A DNA stretch of 64,000 bases, from positions 496,001-560,000 of the forward strand of contig NZ_BSRQ01000002.1 in NCBI RefSeq assembly GCF_030268685.1, written 5' to 3'. Shown here piece by piece: positions 22,309 through 31,616 of this stretch. The translations under genes and the position numbers were made by a program. Source of the DNA: Microtetraspora sp. NBRC 13810 (lineage in GTDB: Bacteria; Actinomycetota; Actinomycetes; Streptosporangiales; Streptosporangiaceae). How positions within the stretch are numbered: the stretch's first letter is position 1; each line of letters begins with the position of its first letter. A model generated the notes under the pieces. It worked only from the letters and a program-made list of their open reading frames with translations. It was not told where the DNA came from and searched no databases.

Positions 22309-23898
22309 TCAGTCGGTCAGGTCGACGGTCCGGCCGCTGTCGGCGCCGATCTCCTGGACGATCTGCTCGACGACGTCGTCCGGGATGGCGGAGTCGACGG
22401 TCAGCGCGATGAGGGCGGTGCCGCCCTTCTCGTCCCTGGCCACCTGCATGGAGGCGATGTTGATGGAGTGACCGCCGAGGATCCGGCCCACGATGCCGAC
22501 GATGCCGGGGCGGTCGGAGTAGCTGAAGAAGGCGAGGTGCTCGGTCGGCTCGATCTCCATCGTGTAGCCGTTGACCTCGACGATCTTCTGGATCTGCCGG
22601 GGGCCGGACAGCGTGCCGGAGACCGAGACCGCGCGGCCGTCGGCGAGCACGCCGCGCAGGGTGACGAGGTTGCGCCAGTCGGGGCTCTCCGCGCTGGTGA
22701 CCAGCTCGACGGTGACCCCGCGGTCCTTGGCGAGCAGCGGCGCGTTGACGTAGGTGACCGCGTCCTCGACGATGTCGGTGAAGACGCCCTTGAGCGCGGC
22801 CAGCTCCAGCACCCGCACGTCCTGGGCGGCGATCTCGCCGCGCACCTCGACGTCGAGCTTGGTGGCGGTCTCGCGGGCGAGGGCGGTGAAGACCCGGCCG
22901 AGCTTCTCGGCCAGCGGCAGGCCCGGCTTGACGTCCTCGGCGACCGCGCCGCCCTCGACGTTGACCGCGTCGGGCACGAACTCGCCGGACAGCGCCAGCT
23001 TCACGCTGCGGGCCACCTGGGTGCCGGCCTTCTCCTGCGCCTCGTGCGTGGAGGCGCCGAGGTGCGGGGTGACGACCACGTTGTCCAGCTCGAACAGCGG
23101 GCTGTCGGTGCAGGGCTCCTTGGAGAACACGTCGATGCCCGCCCCGGCGACCCGGCCCTCCTTGAGCGCGGAGTAGAGCGCGCCCTCGTCCACGATGCCG
23201 CCGCGGGCGACGTTGACGATGCGCACCGACGGCTTGACGGTGTGCAGCTCCCGGTCGCCGATGAGGCCGACGGTCTCCTTGGTCTTCGGCAGGTGCACGG
23301 TGATGAAGTCGGCCTGCTCCAGCACCTCCTCCAGGGTCACCAGGCGCACGCCCATCTGGGCGGCGCGGGCCGGCTGGAGGTAGGGGTCGAAGGCGATCAG
23401 CTCGACGCCGAAGGGCTGGAGGCGCTGGGCGACCAGCTGGCCGATCCGGCCGAGCCCGAGGATGCCGACCACCTTCTCGTCCAGCTCGACGCCGGTGTAC
23501 TTGGACCGCTTCCACTCTCCGCCCTTGAGCGCGCTGTGCCCCTGGGCGACGTTGCGCGCGGAGGCCAGGATGAGGGCGACCGTGTGCTCGGCGGCGCTGG
23601 TGATGTTGGAGGTGGGCGCGTTCACGACCATGACGCCGGCCTTGGTGGCGGCCTCGACGTCCACGTTGTCCAGGCCGACCCCGGCCCTGGCCACCACGCG
23701 CAGCTTGGGCGCGTGCGCGATGGCCTCCGCGTCCACCTTGGTGGCGCTGCGCACGATCAGCGCGTCCACGCCGTCGAGGGCGGGCAGGAGCTGGGCGCGG
23801 TCGGAGCCGTCGGTGTGGCGGACTTCGAAGTCCGCACCGAGCACGGCCAGGCCGGCCTCGGAGAGCTCCTCTGCTACGAGGACAACGGGCTTGTTCAC
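22309..23898 (-). CDS. serA: D-3-phosphoglycerate dehydrogenase
   Basis: 529-residue enzyme, first step of serine synthesis, of the long (mycobacterial-type) form. The N-terminal substrate domain is interrupted by the NAD domain with GILGLGRIGQLVAQRL near residue 150. The catalytic Arg/Glu/His are in RSATKVDAEAI, NVARGGIVDEGAL and VVTPHLGASTHEAQEKAG. An allosteric substrate-binding domain follows (330-450), then a C-terminal ACT domain (455-529) that should bind serine. GTG 23898 is chosen because the protein begins VNKPVVLVAEEL as in relatives, with GAAGGA upstream. Two other start codons further up lack homology. Confidence 0.95.
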   Translation of the reverse strand: MNKPVVLVAEELSEAGLAVLGADFEVRHTDGSDRAQLLPALDGVDALIVRSATKVDAEAIAHAPKLRVVARAGVGLDNVDVEAATKAGVMVVNAPTSNITSAAEHTVALILASARNVAQGHSALKGGEWKRSKYTGVELDEKVVGILGLGRIGQLVAQRLQPFGVELIAFDPYLQPARAAQMGVRLVTLEEVLEQADFITVHLPKTKETVGLIGDRELHTVKPSVRIVNVARGGIVDEGALYSALKEGRVAGAGIDVFSKEPCTDSPLFELDNVVVTPHLGASTHEAQEKAGTQVARSVKLALSGEFVPDAVNVEGGAVAEDVKPGLPLAEKLGRVFTALARETATKLDVEVRGEIAAQDVRVLELAALKGVFTDIVEDAVTYVNAPLLAKDRGVTVELVTSAESPDWRNLVTLRGVLADGRAVSVSGTLSGPRQIQKIVEVNGYTMEIEPTEHLAFFSYSDRPGIVGIVGRILGGHSINIASMQVARDEKGGTALIALTVDSAIPDDVVEQIVQEIGADSGRTVDLTD

Positions 23899-24162
23899 GG
23901 CGGGATCCTTCGATATCGGGTGGGCACGGGCCTCACACAGTGTATCGGCGCGCTTGTGAACGATTTCACTAGTGTCCGAAATCTGGGATGGCCCCAGCTC
24001 AGCATACGCGCCGGGGTGGCCACCTGCCCTGATCACACGGCGAGGGGAGCCGGTACCCAGGTTGGCCCGATTCCATCCTTCCAGCCGCCATCTTGGTATT
24101 GATAGCAACAAATCTTCACGATTACCCTGTTAAGCCGTGGTCTACTACCTATCGTTCACCAT

Positions 24163-25044
24163 ATGAGCATCGGGAACCCCGCTCTCGGCGATGTGCTCGC
24201 GCAGCACGGCAGTCCGCACCGGCTACTGGCAGCCCTTGCTGAGGGGGGAATCCTGGTCGCCGTGCGCCCGGACCGGTCGGTCGTGCTGGGCACGACCCAG
24301 GCCGGCGATCGCGTGCTGCTCGGTTACACCGGGCCGCACACCTACGCCCGGCATCGCGGCAGCCACTCGCTGTCCGCCTGCGACGCCGACACCATTCTCG
24401 ACATCCAGCGGGTCACGGGTGTCCGGGAGATCGTCATCGACGCGGCCGGTCCCGCCGCCGCGGCCGTGCCGATCGAGGACCTCAAACGCTTCCTGCGCTC
24501 GACCCGTACCGGCCCCACCCCGGTCATGTCGGCCGCCACGCCGAACGCGTACGCCACGGGCGCGATGGCCACCGTGGACCGCCCGGCCGCCTCCCCCGCC
24601 CCGCCCCGCCCGGCCCCCGCGCGACCCGCGCCGCAACCGGCCGCGCAGGCGTTCCCGCAGTCGTGGATCCCCGCCCCCCGGCCGCACCTGTCCGGGCCGA
24701 TGCAGCAGGTCGATCCCGGGTACAAGCGGTGCACGCATCCGATCCTGCCCGGCCTGCGCAGGGCGATCTCCGGGCTGCTGACCGACTTCCCGCTGGTGCA
24801 CCACGTGTGGATCTCCGAGGCGGCCACCGCCTCCGGCGCGACCGGCATCATGCTGCACGTCAAGGTGCACATGTCCGCGGCCGAGGACGTGGTGCGCGAC
24901 CTGCACCGCGGGGTGCGCGCCCGGCTTCCGCAGCTCGCGGCGAGCGAGGCGCCCATCCTGATGGCCAGGGTCGCCGACGCGCACAGCGAGAGACGCATGG
25001 TGGAGATCGGCGCGCACGTCGTCTGCGCGGACGTCACGGACTGA
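24163..25044 (+). CDS. SseB-like protein
   Basis: 293 residues in two domains. Residues 8-110 (PHRLLAALAEGGILVAVRPDRSVVLGTTQAGDRVLLGYTGP ... IVIDAAGPAAAAVPIEDLKRFL) resemble the SseB N-terminal domain. A Pro/Ala-rich linker follows (about 135-195), then a C-terminal domain (PILPGLRRAISGLLTDFPLVHHVWISEA ... VKVHMSAAEDVVRDLHRGVRARLP) like the SseB C-terminal domain. SseB was named for serine sensitivity in E. coli when overproduced. Here it lies divergent from serA with a 264-base gap, a suggestive neighbour. No catalytic residues. Related domains occur in type VII secretion-linked proteins. Confidence 0.65.
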   Translation: MSIGNPALGDVLAQHGSPHRLLAALAEGGILVAVRPDRSVVLGTTQAGDRVLLGYTGPHTYARHRGSHSLSACDADTILDIQRVTGVREIVIDAAGPAAAAVPIEDLKRFLRSTRTGPTPVMSAATPNAYATGAMATVDRPAASPAPPRPAPARPAPQPAAQAFPQSWIPAPRPHLSGPMQQVDPGYKRCTHPILPGLRRAISGLLTDFPLVHHVWISEAATASGATGIMLHVKVHMSAAEDVVRDLHRGVRARLPQLAASEAPILMARVADAHSERRMVEIGAHVVCADVTD

Positions 25045-25206
25045 TCCGGAGGTCAACGCGCGGAAGATCTTTCCGGGCGGCGCCACCTGTCTGATCGGAT
25101 AGGTCGCCGTTCGTCCGGATGCCCGTCTGCGCGTTCTCCACCGCCCGCTGTGCCGCTCCTGCTTACGATCCCCCTGTGGGCGAGCCGACAGGGCGGATCA
25201 AGTGAC

Positions 25207-25965
25207 ATGACGCGTGCCAACCCCATCTACCAGCTTCGCTACGCGGTGCGGCATCCGGACAGGGTGGTCCCGCATCTGCGCAGGCTGACCAGGGACACGT
25301 GGTTCCGGTTGCGCACCCGCGACCACGTGAGCTACTACCGCGCGGTGATGAGGTCGGACACCGCGCGCAACCCGGAGGCGGCGGTCGGCAGCAAGTCGCA
25401 CGCCCGGTGGAACGCGCTCGGCCGGATGCAGTTCGACTACCTGGTGGGCCACGGCCTGCGCCCGGACATGCGGATGCTGGAGATCGGCTGCGGCAACCTC
25501 CGTGCGGGCCGCCTGTTCATCGACCATCTCCAGCCGTCCTGCTACTACGGGGTCGACATCTCCCCCGACATCCTCATGGCGGCTCAGGAGGTGCTGGCCG
25601 ACTACGGCCTGCGGGACAAGCTGCCGCATCTCACCCCGGTCCGGGATCTGCGCCTCGCCTTCCTGCCCGACGCGCACTTCGACGTGGTGCACGCCCACAG
25701 CGTGTTCTCACACTCGCCGCTGCACGTGATCGAGGAGTGCTTCGCGCACGTCGGCCGGGTCATGAAGCCGGACGCCTGGTTCGACTTCACCTTCGACCGC
25801 ACCGAGGGCCGCGAGCACCAGGTGCTCCGCGAGGACTTCTACTACCGCACCGAGACCCTGGTGGACCTCGCCGCCAGGCACGGCCTCACGGCGAGGTTCA
25901 TGGACGACTGGGAGCGGCTGCCGCACAAGCAGTCGAAGATCAGGATCACCCGATCCGCCGGTTGA
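25207..25965 (+). CDS. Class I SAM-dependent methyltransferase
   Basis: 252 residues. After about 80 basic residues, which may contact a partner or the membrane, the Rossmann core has motif I LEIGCGNLRAGRLFIDHL near residue 98, the acidic end of strand 2 in YYGVDISPDIL near 118, FDVVHAHSVFSHSPL near 160 and a conserved WFDFTFDRTEG near 195. The substrate is not predictable. The ATG at 25207 has GGATCAAG 6-10 bases upstream. The frame before it (from 25150) has no similarity. Stand-alone gene in the segment that splits the ilv/leu block. Confidence 0.8.
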   Translation: MTRANPIYQLRYAVRHPDRVVPHLRRLTRDTWFRLRTRDHVSYYRAVMRSDTARNPEAAVGSKSHARWNALGRMQFDYLVGHGLRPDMRMLEIGCGNLRAGRLFIDHLQPSCYYGVDISPDILMAAQEVLADYGLRDKLPHLTPVRDLRLAFLPDAHFDVVHAHSVFSHSPLHVIEECFAHVGRVMKPDAWFDFTFDRTEGREHQVLREDFYYRTETLVDLAARHGLTARFMDDWERLPHKQSKIRITRSAG

Positions 25966-26151
25966 GCACCGGCACGGAGCCCCGCGCGGCACCCCCGGCC
26001 GGGGCCCGTACGCTGGGCGGTCTCCCAGGGCAGGACGCGTGCGGCCCGACCCGTACGGACCCTGATCGCCGATATGCATACCCGGTATGGCCCAGACGAG
26101 CCGTTTAGATGATCTGGACATGCGCCCGTGCGGGGAACGATACTCAAGGAC

Positions 26152-26703
26152 ATGAGCTCGACGCCTCCCCCGTTCCGCGCGTCCGACGGGGACCGCGATC
26201 GCGCGATCAACGAGCTCCGCGACCGGGCGGTGGAGGGCCGGCTGTCTCATGACACCTTCCTCGGCCGCGTCGACCAGGCACTGCGTGCCCGCAGCCGGGG
26301 CGAGCTCGACGAGCTGATCGCCGATCTGCCGCCTCGCGGGCGCTGGCGCCGCAAGCTGACCGAGGCCGTCTCCGCGGTCTCCGACCTCAGCACCCGCGTG
26401 CAGAGCGCCTGGCGGCGGCCCCGGCTGCCCCGGCTCGCACTGCCCGGTGACGACCGCCCGCGCTATGTCGTGGGCCGCGGCTCCGCCTGTGACCTCGTCC
26501 TGGCCGACCTCACCGTCTCCCGGGTGCACGCCGAGTTACGCCGTGAGGACGACGGCGGCTGGATGCTCATCGATCTCGGCTCGCTCAACGGCACCCGGCT
26601 CAACGGCTGGCGCCTGGTCGGCCCCGCCAGGGTCAGGCCGGGTGACGAGATCTCCTTCGGCGACTGCGCGTTCCTCGTCTCCACCACTCAGCTCGCGGTC
26701 TGA
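26152..26703 (+). CDS. DUF1707 and FHA domain protein
   Basis: 183 residues. DUF1707 is at residues 8-60 (RASDGDRDRAINELRDRAVEGRLSHDTFLGRVDQALRARSRGELDELIADLP). A basic linker follows, then an FHA domain at residues 98-180 with the phosphothreonine pocket signature YVVGRGSACDLVLADLTVSRVHAEL and LIDLGSLNGTRLNG. FHA domains read Thr phosphorylation, so a Ser/Thr kinase partner is expected, none being encoded nearby. The AAGGA is only one base from this ATG. A GTG at 26128 in the same frame is an alternative start. The 3' end overlaps the convergent GPH symporter by 16 bases. Confidence 0.85.
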   Translation: MSSTPPPFRASDGDRDRAINELRDRAVEGRLSHDTFLGRVDQALRARSRGELDELIADLPPRGRWRRKLTEAVSAVSDLSTRVQSAWRRPRLPRLALPGDDRPRYVVGRGSACDLVLADLTVSRVHAELRREDDGGWMLIDLGSLNGTRLNGWRLVGPARVRPGDEISFGDCAFLVSTTQLAV

Positions 26704-28085
26704 GCGGGCGCCCCTTCCGCCGCGCGCCCGGCCTCGGCGAGGGTCTCCGCGGTCAGCGTGTACCGCAGCGTCAACGCGATGCTGATCGCCATGAACAGCG
26801 CCGGCAGCAGCGTGGTGCTCAGCAGCACCGCGTCGACCGCCCCGGCCGGCTGCGTCACCGGCGTCGACGGGTCGGACTCCACGAAGCCGACCGCGCCGAG
26901 GATCCAGCCGAGCGCCAGCGCGCCCAACCCCATGACCACGGTCTCGGACGCCGTCCACAGCCCGGTGAACACCCCGGCCCTGCGCTTCCCGGTCACCAGC
27001 GAGTCGTGCACGATCACGTCCGACAGCATCGAGAACTGCAGCAGCTGGAACCCGGCGTACCCGACGCCCACCAGCAGCACGCACCCGTACGCGTAGGCGG
27101 TGCCGAACTGCGGGGTCAGCGCCAGCCCGGCGGCGCCGGCGAGGAACAGCGCCGAGGACAGCACCATGGCCCCGCGCTTCTCCAGCCGGGTGGACAGCCG
27201 CACCCACAGCGGCATCGTGAGCAGGATCGGCCCGACCAGGAACACGAAGAGCGCGGTCGTCGTCTCCGGGTGCCCCAGCACGTAGGTCGCGAAGTACGGC
27301 GTGCCGGCCAGCATGACGCTCGCGGCGAACATCTGCGCGCAGCTCAGCACGAGCACCACCAGGAACATGCCGTTGGTGCGCGCGACGACCAGTTGCGCCC
27401 TGAGGGAGTGCTCGGTCGCCACCTTGCCGACGACCGGGGCGCGGGCCGTGCCGAAGAAGGCGCCGAGCATGGCGATCAGCAGGAGGGCGCCGATGACCAC
27501 GCCCATCAGCCGGTACCCGGCGACGGGGCCGCCGATCCCCTCCATCGACGTGATGGCGGGCGCGACGGCGCCGGAGACGAGGATCGCCAGGCCCAGGAAG
27601 ATCATCCGCCACTGGAGCAGCGACGAGCGCTCGTGGTAGTCGCCGGTCATCTCGGCCGGCATCGCCTTGTAGGGCACCTCGAAGAAGGCGTAGGCGGTCG
27701 CGGTGAGGAAGAACATCACCCCGACGTAGATCGCGGCGGGCACCCCGGTCAGCGGCGGCCCCAGGAAGGTCAGCGCGAAGGCCACCGGCAGCGTCAGCGC
27801 GCCCAGCAGCAGCCACGGCCGGCGCGGCCCGAACCTGGACACCGTGCTGTCCGAGCGCTGGCCCACGTAGGTGTTGATGAACAGGTCCCACAGCTTGGGC
27901 AGGAACACCACCAGACCGGCCAGCCAGGCGGACACCGCCAGCACGTTCGTCAGGTAGAAGAGCAGCAGGAGCCCCGGAACAGTGGAGAAGGTGCCCGTCC
28001 CGAACGCACCCACGCCATAACCGATGCGCACGGATCGTGGTACCGTGGTGACCATCGGTGTCGATGCCGGAGAGACCATTTCCAT
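26688..28085 (-). CDS. GPH-family (MFS) sugar/cation symporter
   Basis: 465-residue membrane protein with about 12 hydrophobic helices. It is of the glycoside-pentoside-hexuronide:cation symporter type: the N-terminal RIGYGVGAFGTGTFSTVPGLLLLFYLTNVLAV, an LFINTYVGQRSDSTVSRFGPRRPWLL loop and FFEVPYKAMPAEMTGDYHERSSL near residue 150 are family hallmarks. It would take up a glycoside or an organic ion with sodium or protons. Several ATG codons (28085, 28079, 28055) are possible and none has a clear ribosome site. Monocistronic and divergent from the PBP4 peptidase gene, with 190 bases between. Confidence 0.85.
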   Translation of the reverse strand: MEMVSPASTPMVTTVPRSVRIGYGVGAFGTGTFSTVPGLLLLFYLTNVLAVSAWLAGLVVFLPKLWDLFINTYVGQRSDSTVSRFGPRRPWLLLGALTLPVAFALTFLGPPLTGVPAAIYVGVMFFLTATAYAFFEVPYKAMPAEMTGDYHERSSLLQWRMIFLGLAILVSGAVAPAITSMEGIGGPVAGYRLMGVVIGALLLIAMLGAFFGTARAPVVGKVATEHSLRAQLVVARTNGMFLVVLVLSCAQMFAASVMLAGTPYFATYVLGHPETTTALFVFLVGPILLTMPLWVRLSTRLEKRGAMVLSSALFLAGAAGLALTPQFGTAYAYGCVLLVGVGYAGFQLLQFSMLSDVIVHDSLVTGKRRAGVFTGLWTASETVVMGLGALALGWILGAVGFVESDPSTPVTQPAGAVDAVLLSTTLLPALFMAISIALTLRYTLTAETLAEAGRAAEGAPAQTAS

Positions 28086-28277
28086 ATTGAACAGGAAGTC
28101 GCGATCGGCCGATAGCCCCGCCGATCAATACGGGTATGCCGCCACCAGGTGAGAGCCCGTTCACCCAGCGCAGATCACTGGAATACGGAAATTTGCGTAT
28201 TGCCCTTCGCCCTTGGGGTTCTCGATGATCCCGGCAGACGCGTTCCCGCAGCCCCTTCCTGCAACACAGGAGAGATC

Positions 28278-29825
28278 TTGCGTTCAACGACCGCTCTCGT
28301 CACGAGCGTCCTCGCGGTGAGCCTCGCGTGGGCCTCGGCCCCGACGCCCGCGACCGCCGTGGAGCCAAGCCCCGGCATAGCCGATCTCACCACCGACCTC
28401 GACCAGATTCTCAGCGACGCGCGGCTGACCGTCGGCCGCGCCGGAGTGGTGGTCAAGAGCGCCGCCACCGGCGAGGAGCTCTACACCCAGGACTCCGGCA
28501 AGATCTTCACCCCGGCCTCCAACACCAAGCTGGTGTCCTCCGCCGCCGCCGTGGAGACGCTCGGCCTCGACTACCGCTTCACCACCGAGGTGCTCAGCAC
28601 CGGCCGAACCGCCGGGTCCACCCTGTACGGCGACCTCTACCTCAAGGGCACCGGCGACCCGACCATGCTCGCCTCCGACTACGACGCGCTGGCCGCCAAG
28701 GTCGCCGCCTCGGGTGTGAAGCGGGTGCAGGGCGACCTCGTCGCCGACGACACCTGGTTCGACGACGTCCGGCTCGGCACCGACTGGGCGTGGGACGACG
28801 AGCCCTACTACTACGCGGCCCAGATCTCGGCGCTGACCGCCTCCCCGGACACCGACTACGACGCCGGTTCGGTGATCGTCTCGGTCGCGCCCGGGTCCGC
28901 GGCGGGCAAGCCGGTCAAGGTGTCCACGACCCCGGAGACCGGTTACCTGAAGATCGTGAACAGGGCGGTCACCGGTTCCTCGACCGACGTGCTCGTCACC
29001 CGGGAGCACGGCACCAACACGGTGCTCATCACCGGCACGGTCGCGGCCCCCTACAGCGAGTGGATCACCGTGTGGGATCCGACGGCCTACGCCGCCTCGC
29101 TGCTGCGCGACGGCCTGGCCAGGCACGGCGTCAAGGTGACCGGTTCGACCGGTCGCGGGGCCACCCCCGCGGGCGCGAAGGCCGTCGCCACCCGCCAGTC
29201 GATGCCGCTCAGCGAGTTGCTGGTGCCGTTCATGAAGCTCAGCAACAACATCCACGCCGAGATCCTCACCAAGGCCATCGGCCGCAAGGTCGCCGGCGAG
29301 GGCACCTGGCCCGCCGGTCTCGCCGCGATCACCGCCTTCGCCAGGGCCAACGGCGTGCCCGCGTCCCAGCTCCGTGACGGCTCCGGCCTGTCCAGGGCCG
29401 ACGGGCTCACCCCCGGCGGCCTCACCGCGCTGCTGATCGCGCTGCGCGACAAGCCGTGGTTCGCGACGTGGTACGCGGCGCTGCCCATCGCCGGTCAGCG
29501 GGACCGGATGGTCGGCGGCACTCTGCGCAGCCGTATGGCCGGCACCCCCGCCGCCGGCAACGTGCACGCCAAGACCGGCTCCCTCACCGGCGTCACGTCC
29601 CTGTCCGGCTACGTGACCAGCGCCGACGGCGAGCCCCTGGTCTTCTCTGTGATGCTCAACCAGTATCTCTCCGGGTCTCCGAAGGACATCGAGGACAAGA
29701 TCGCGATCCGGCTGGCGCAGTTCAGCCGCACGGCCGCGGCCGACACCCCCTCGGTCCAGCTCCGCCGCACCGAGGCCGGTCAGAGCGAGCTGGAGTGCTC
29801 CTGGCTCAAGCCCGTCCAGTGCTGA
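28278..29825 (+). CDS. D-Ala-D-Ala carboxypeptidase/endopeptidase, PBP4 (DacB) type
   Basis: 515-residue exported serine peptidase (S13 family) that trims peptidoglycan cross-links. The signal peptide is STTALVTSVLAVSLAWASA with cleavage after APATA-like residues near 27. Active-site motifs are SNTK near residue 81 (PASNTKLVSSAA), SNN (KLSNNIHAEIL) and KTG (HAKTGSLTG), with the large insertion between the first two that marks PBP4. A Cys near the C-terminus may pair. The TTG start at 28278 has AGGAG 7 bases upstream. The frame extends further up without homology. Confidence 0.9.
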   Translation: MRSTTALVTSVLAVSLAWASAPTPATAVEPSPGIADLTTDLDQILSDARLTVGRAGVVVKSAATGEELYTQDSGKIFTPASNTKLVSSAAAVETLGLDYRFTTEVLSTGRTAGSTLYGDLYLKGTGDPTMLASDYDALAAKVAASGVKRVQGDLVADDTWFDDVRLGTDWAWDDEPYYYAAQISALTASPDTDYDAGSVIVSVAPGSAAGKPVKVSTTPETGYLKIVNRAVTGSSTDVLVTREHGTNTVLITGTVAAPYSEWITVWDPTAYAASLLRDGLARHGVKVTGSTGRGATPAGAKAVATRQSMPLSELLVPFMKLSNNIHAEILTKAIGRKVAGEGTWPAGLAAITAFARANGVPASQLRDGSGLSRADGLTPGGLTALLIALRDKPWFATWYAALPIAGQRDRMVGGTLRSRMAGTPAAGNVHAKTGSLTGVTSLSGYVTSADGEPLVFSVMLNQYLSGSPKDIEDKIAIRLAQFSRTAAADTPSVQLRRTEAGQSELECSWLKPVQC

Positions 29826-29840
29826 TCTCGCCCTGAGGCT

Positions 29841-29876
29841 CCGGCCCTCGTCGCACCTGCCTGCGGCGAGGGCCGG
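29841..29876 (+). terminator. Hairpin after the PBP4 gene
   Basis: A 15-bp stem (CCGGCCCTCGTCGCA with 29862-29876, one G-T pair) around CCTGCC, 16 bases after the stop. There is no T-run. Confidence 0.6.
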
Positions 29877-30428
29877 TGGCGTTGCGCTCATCGGCTGGCG
29901 GTGACCAGGGCCGCACGGCCGGATCATGGGGGGAAGGGATCCGACCGTGCGACGGTCCCTCGCCTTACTCGCGGAGGGGGGCCGCGCGCGTAGAAGAAGG
30001 TATCTCAGCAGGATGAGCGCCGACTTCCGCGATTGTGCCTATTCACCGGATCCCCGCCTTGTCCGTGGGCGCGTTCGCCGTTTCGCCTTTTCTGAAGAGC
30101 GCCTGCTCGACGACCCGGCAGCGCGTTTCGTCGTCGGGGTGGCCTCGTTCGTGGACACCGGCGCGCCTTTCCCTCCGTGCCGGCGCGGCGGCTCTGACCT
30201 GCGGCGGCAGCGGCCGGGCGGCGGCGACCCGCCGGGATGGCGACCCGGGTGGCCGCGGTGACCTCGTCCGGGTCGCCCTCGCTGACCAAGCTCTCCCGTT
30301 CACACGGTGAGGTCGGGAAGAATTGCGGGCAACCTGGAGCCCCAATATTCTGCGCAATTTCCTTACATATCCGTATCCGGCGGCACACAATGCGGGTTCC
30401 ACAGGTGTTCGAGCCTCCTGGAGACCAC
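29877..30428. other. Intergenic region with no convincing gene
   Basis: About 550 bases between the PBP4 terminator and the first CAP gene. Open frames on both strands here have compositions unlike proteins (Arg/Pro/Gly runs) and no recognisable domain. The last 100 bases are relatively AT-rich (AATATTCTGCGCAATTTCC and TTACATATCCGTATCC) and probably hold the promoter of the CAP gene. Confidence 0.5.
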
Positions 30429-31346
30429 ATGCGCAGACTCACCCGGACCCTGTTGTGCCTCGGCGGTCTGACGGCGGTGGGCGCGTCCGCCGTCCCGGCG
30501 CAGGCCGCCGCGCAGAACGGGTCGCCGTGGCGGCCGGCGGACGACTGCCAGGTCGTGGCGGCGCGGCCGACGGCCACGGCCACCCTCGTGTACGCGCTGG
30601 GGTTGCGCACCGGGTGCGCGGACGACGCGACGGCGGTGCTCCAGATCCGCAGCGTCGGCGTCGCCGACCAGCTCGTCCGGCAGGGGCGCATCGTCGTGCG
30701 GAACGGCAGATTCACCCTCACCGCCCCCTGCTCCCCCACCCCCGTCACCTACTACGTCGCCGTCGCCGACAGCGCGCGGAACGTCTACCGGTCCGAACGC
30801 ATCCAGCTCAGATGCACCCCGGCCACGGCGACCCGCACCCCGCCCGCCGCGCCGGCCGCGTCCCCGAGCGGGTGGCCGCCGCCGCAGGCCGGCGGCTCCG
30901 CCCGGCCCGCCGCACCGAGCGGCGTTCCCGCGCCTGCGCCGTCCGCGCGCCGGGCGACGGGCACGGCGGCGGAGGAGGAGGTCGTCCGGCTGACGAACGA
31001 GGCACGCGCGGCGAACGGGTGCGGACCGCTGGCCCATGACCCGCAGTTACGGGCGGCGGCGCTCGGGCACTCGACGGACATGGCGGCGAACGGCTACTTC
31101 TCGCACGACTCCCGGGACGGCAGGGACCTCGGCGACCGCATCGGGGCCACCGGCTTCGCCCCGCTGCGCGCCTGGGGTGAGAACATCGCCTTCGGCCAGC
31201 CGACCCCGGCCGCCGTCGTCCGGGCCTGGCTGGACAGCCCCGGCCACCGGGCGAACATCATGAACTGCGCCTACACCCACATCGGCGTGGGCCAGGCGGG
31301 CGCCACCGGCCGCCCCTACTGGACGCAGAACTTCGCCCGCCACTGA
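30429..31346 (+). CDS. Secreted CAP/SCP-domain protein (copy 1)
   Basis: 305 residues. The signal peptide is MRRLTRTLLCLGGLTAVGASAVPAQA. Residues 35-130 form a small Cys-containing beta-rich domain. A Pro/Ala linker follows (about 135-180), then a CAP (CRISP/PR-1) domain with VVRLTNEARAANGCGPLAHDPQLRAAALGHSTDMAANGYFSHDSRDGR, the GENIAFG motif and HRANIMNCAYTHIGVG. The HxxxM.... and GENIA motifs hold the His/Glu metal tetrad of the family. Bacterial members are extracellular with poorly known roles. The ATG at 30429 is the only start that gives a clean signal peptide. A paralogue follows. Confidence 0.87.
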   Translation: MRRLTRTLLCLGGLTAVGASAVPAQAAAQNGSPWRPADDCQVVAARPTATATLVYALGLRTGCADDATAVLQIRSVGVADQLVRQGRIVVRNGRFTLTAPCSPTPVTYYVAVADSARNVYRSERIQLRCTPATATRTPPAAPAASPSGWPPPQAGGSARPAAPSGVPAPAPSARRATGTAAEEEVVRLTNEARAANGCGPLAHDPQLRAAALGHSTDMAANGYFSHDSRDGRDLGDRIGATGFAPLRAWGENIAFGQPTPAAVVRAWLDSPGHRANIMNCAYTHIGVGQAGATGRPYWTQNFARH

Positions 31347-31616
31347 CACCCGCCGCCGACCCGCCCCCGACCCGCCGCCGACCCCGCCATCGGCCCGACG
31401 CCGACCCCGCGACCCCGCCAGCGACCCCGCCGGGAGCGCCACCGGCCCCCGGCCGCTGACGGCCACCGCCGACCCTCACCGCCATTCCCGTCGCCGACCT
31501 CGGCAACGGCATAACCGGCCGGAGCGGTGACCGGAGGCCGTTCATGACCTCAGGACGGGGAAGTTGTGACAGTTGAGGTCGGTGTGGCCCGTGAGGTGAC
31601 CGGGAAGTGCACGGAA
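31347..31616. repeat. Low-complexity CCGACCC(C)GCC-rich spacer between the CAP genes
   Basis: From about 31348 to 31450 the plus strand is a degenerate repeat of CCGCCGACCC and CGACCCCGCC units. It does not code convincingly. The second half holds a promoter-like GTGACGCGTATAAG just after the window given (31634-31646). Confidence 0.5.

Noticed and set aside
26040-26151. A GCATACCCGGTATGG inverted repeat before the FHA gene
   Set aside because: It is a short palindrome in GC-rich DNA without a clear relation to a promoter.
29926-30261. A 111-codon frame in the gap before the first CAP gene
   Set aside because: Arg/Pro/Gly-dominated, no recognisable domain, no ribosome site, and overlapping alternatives are equally poor.
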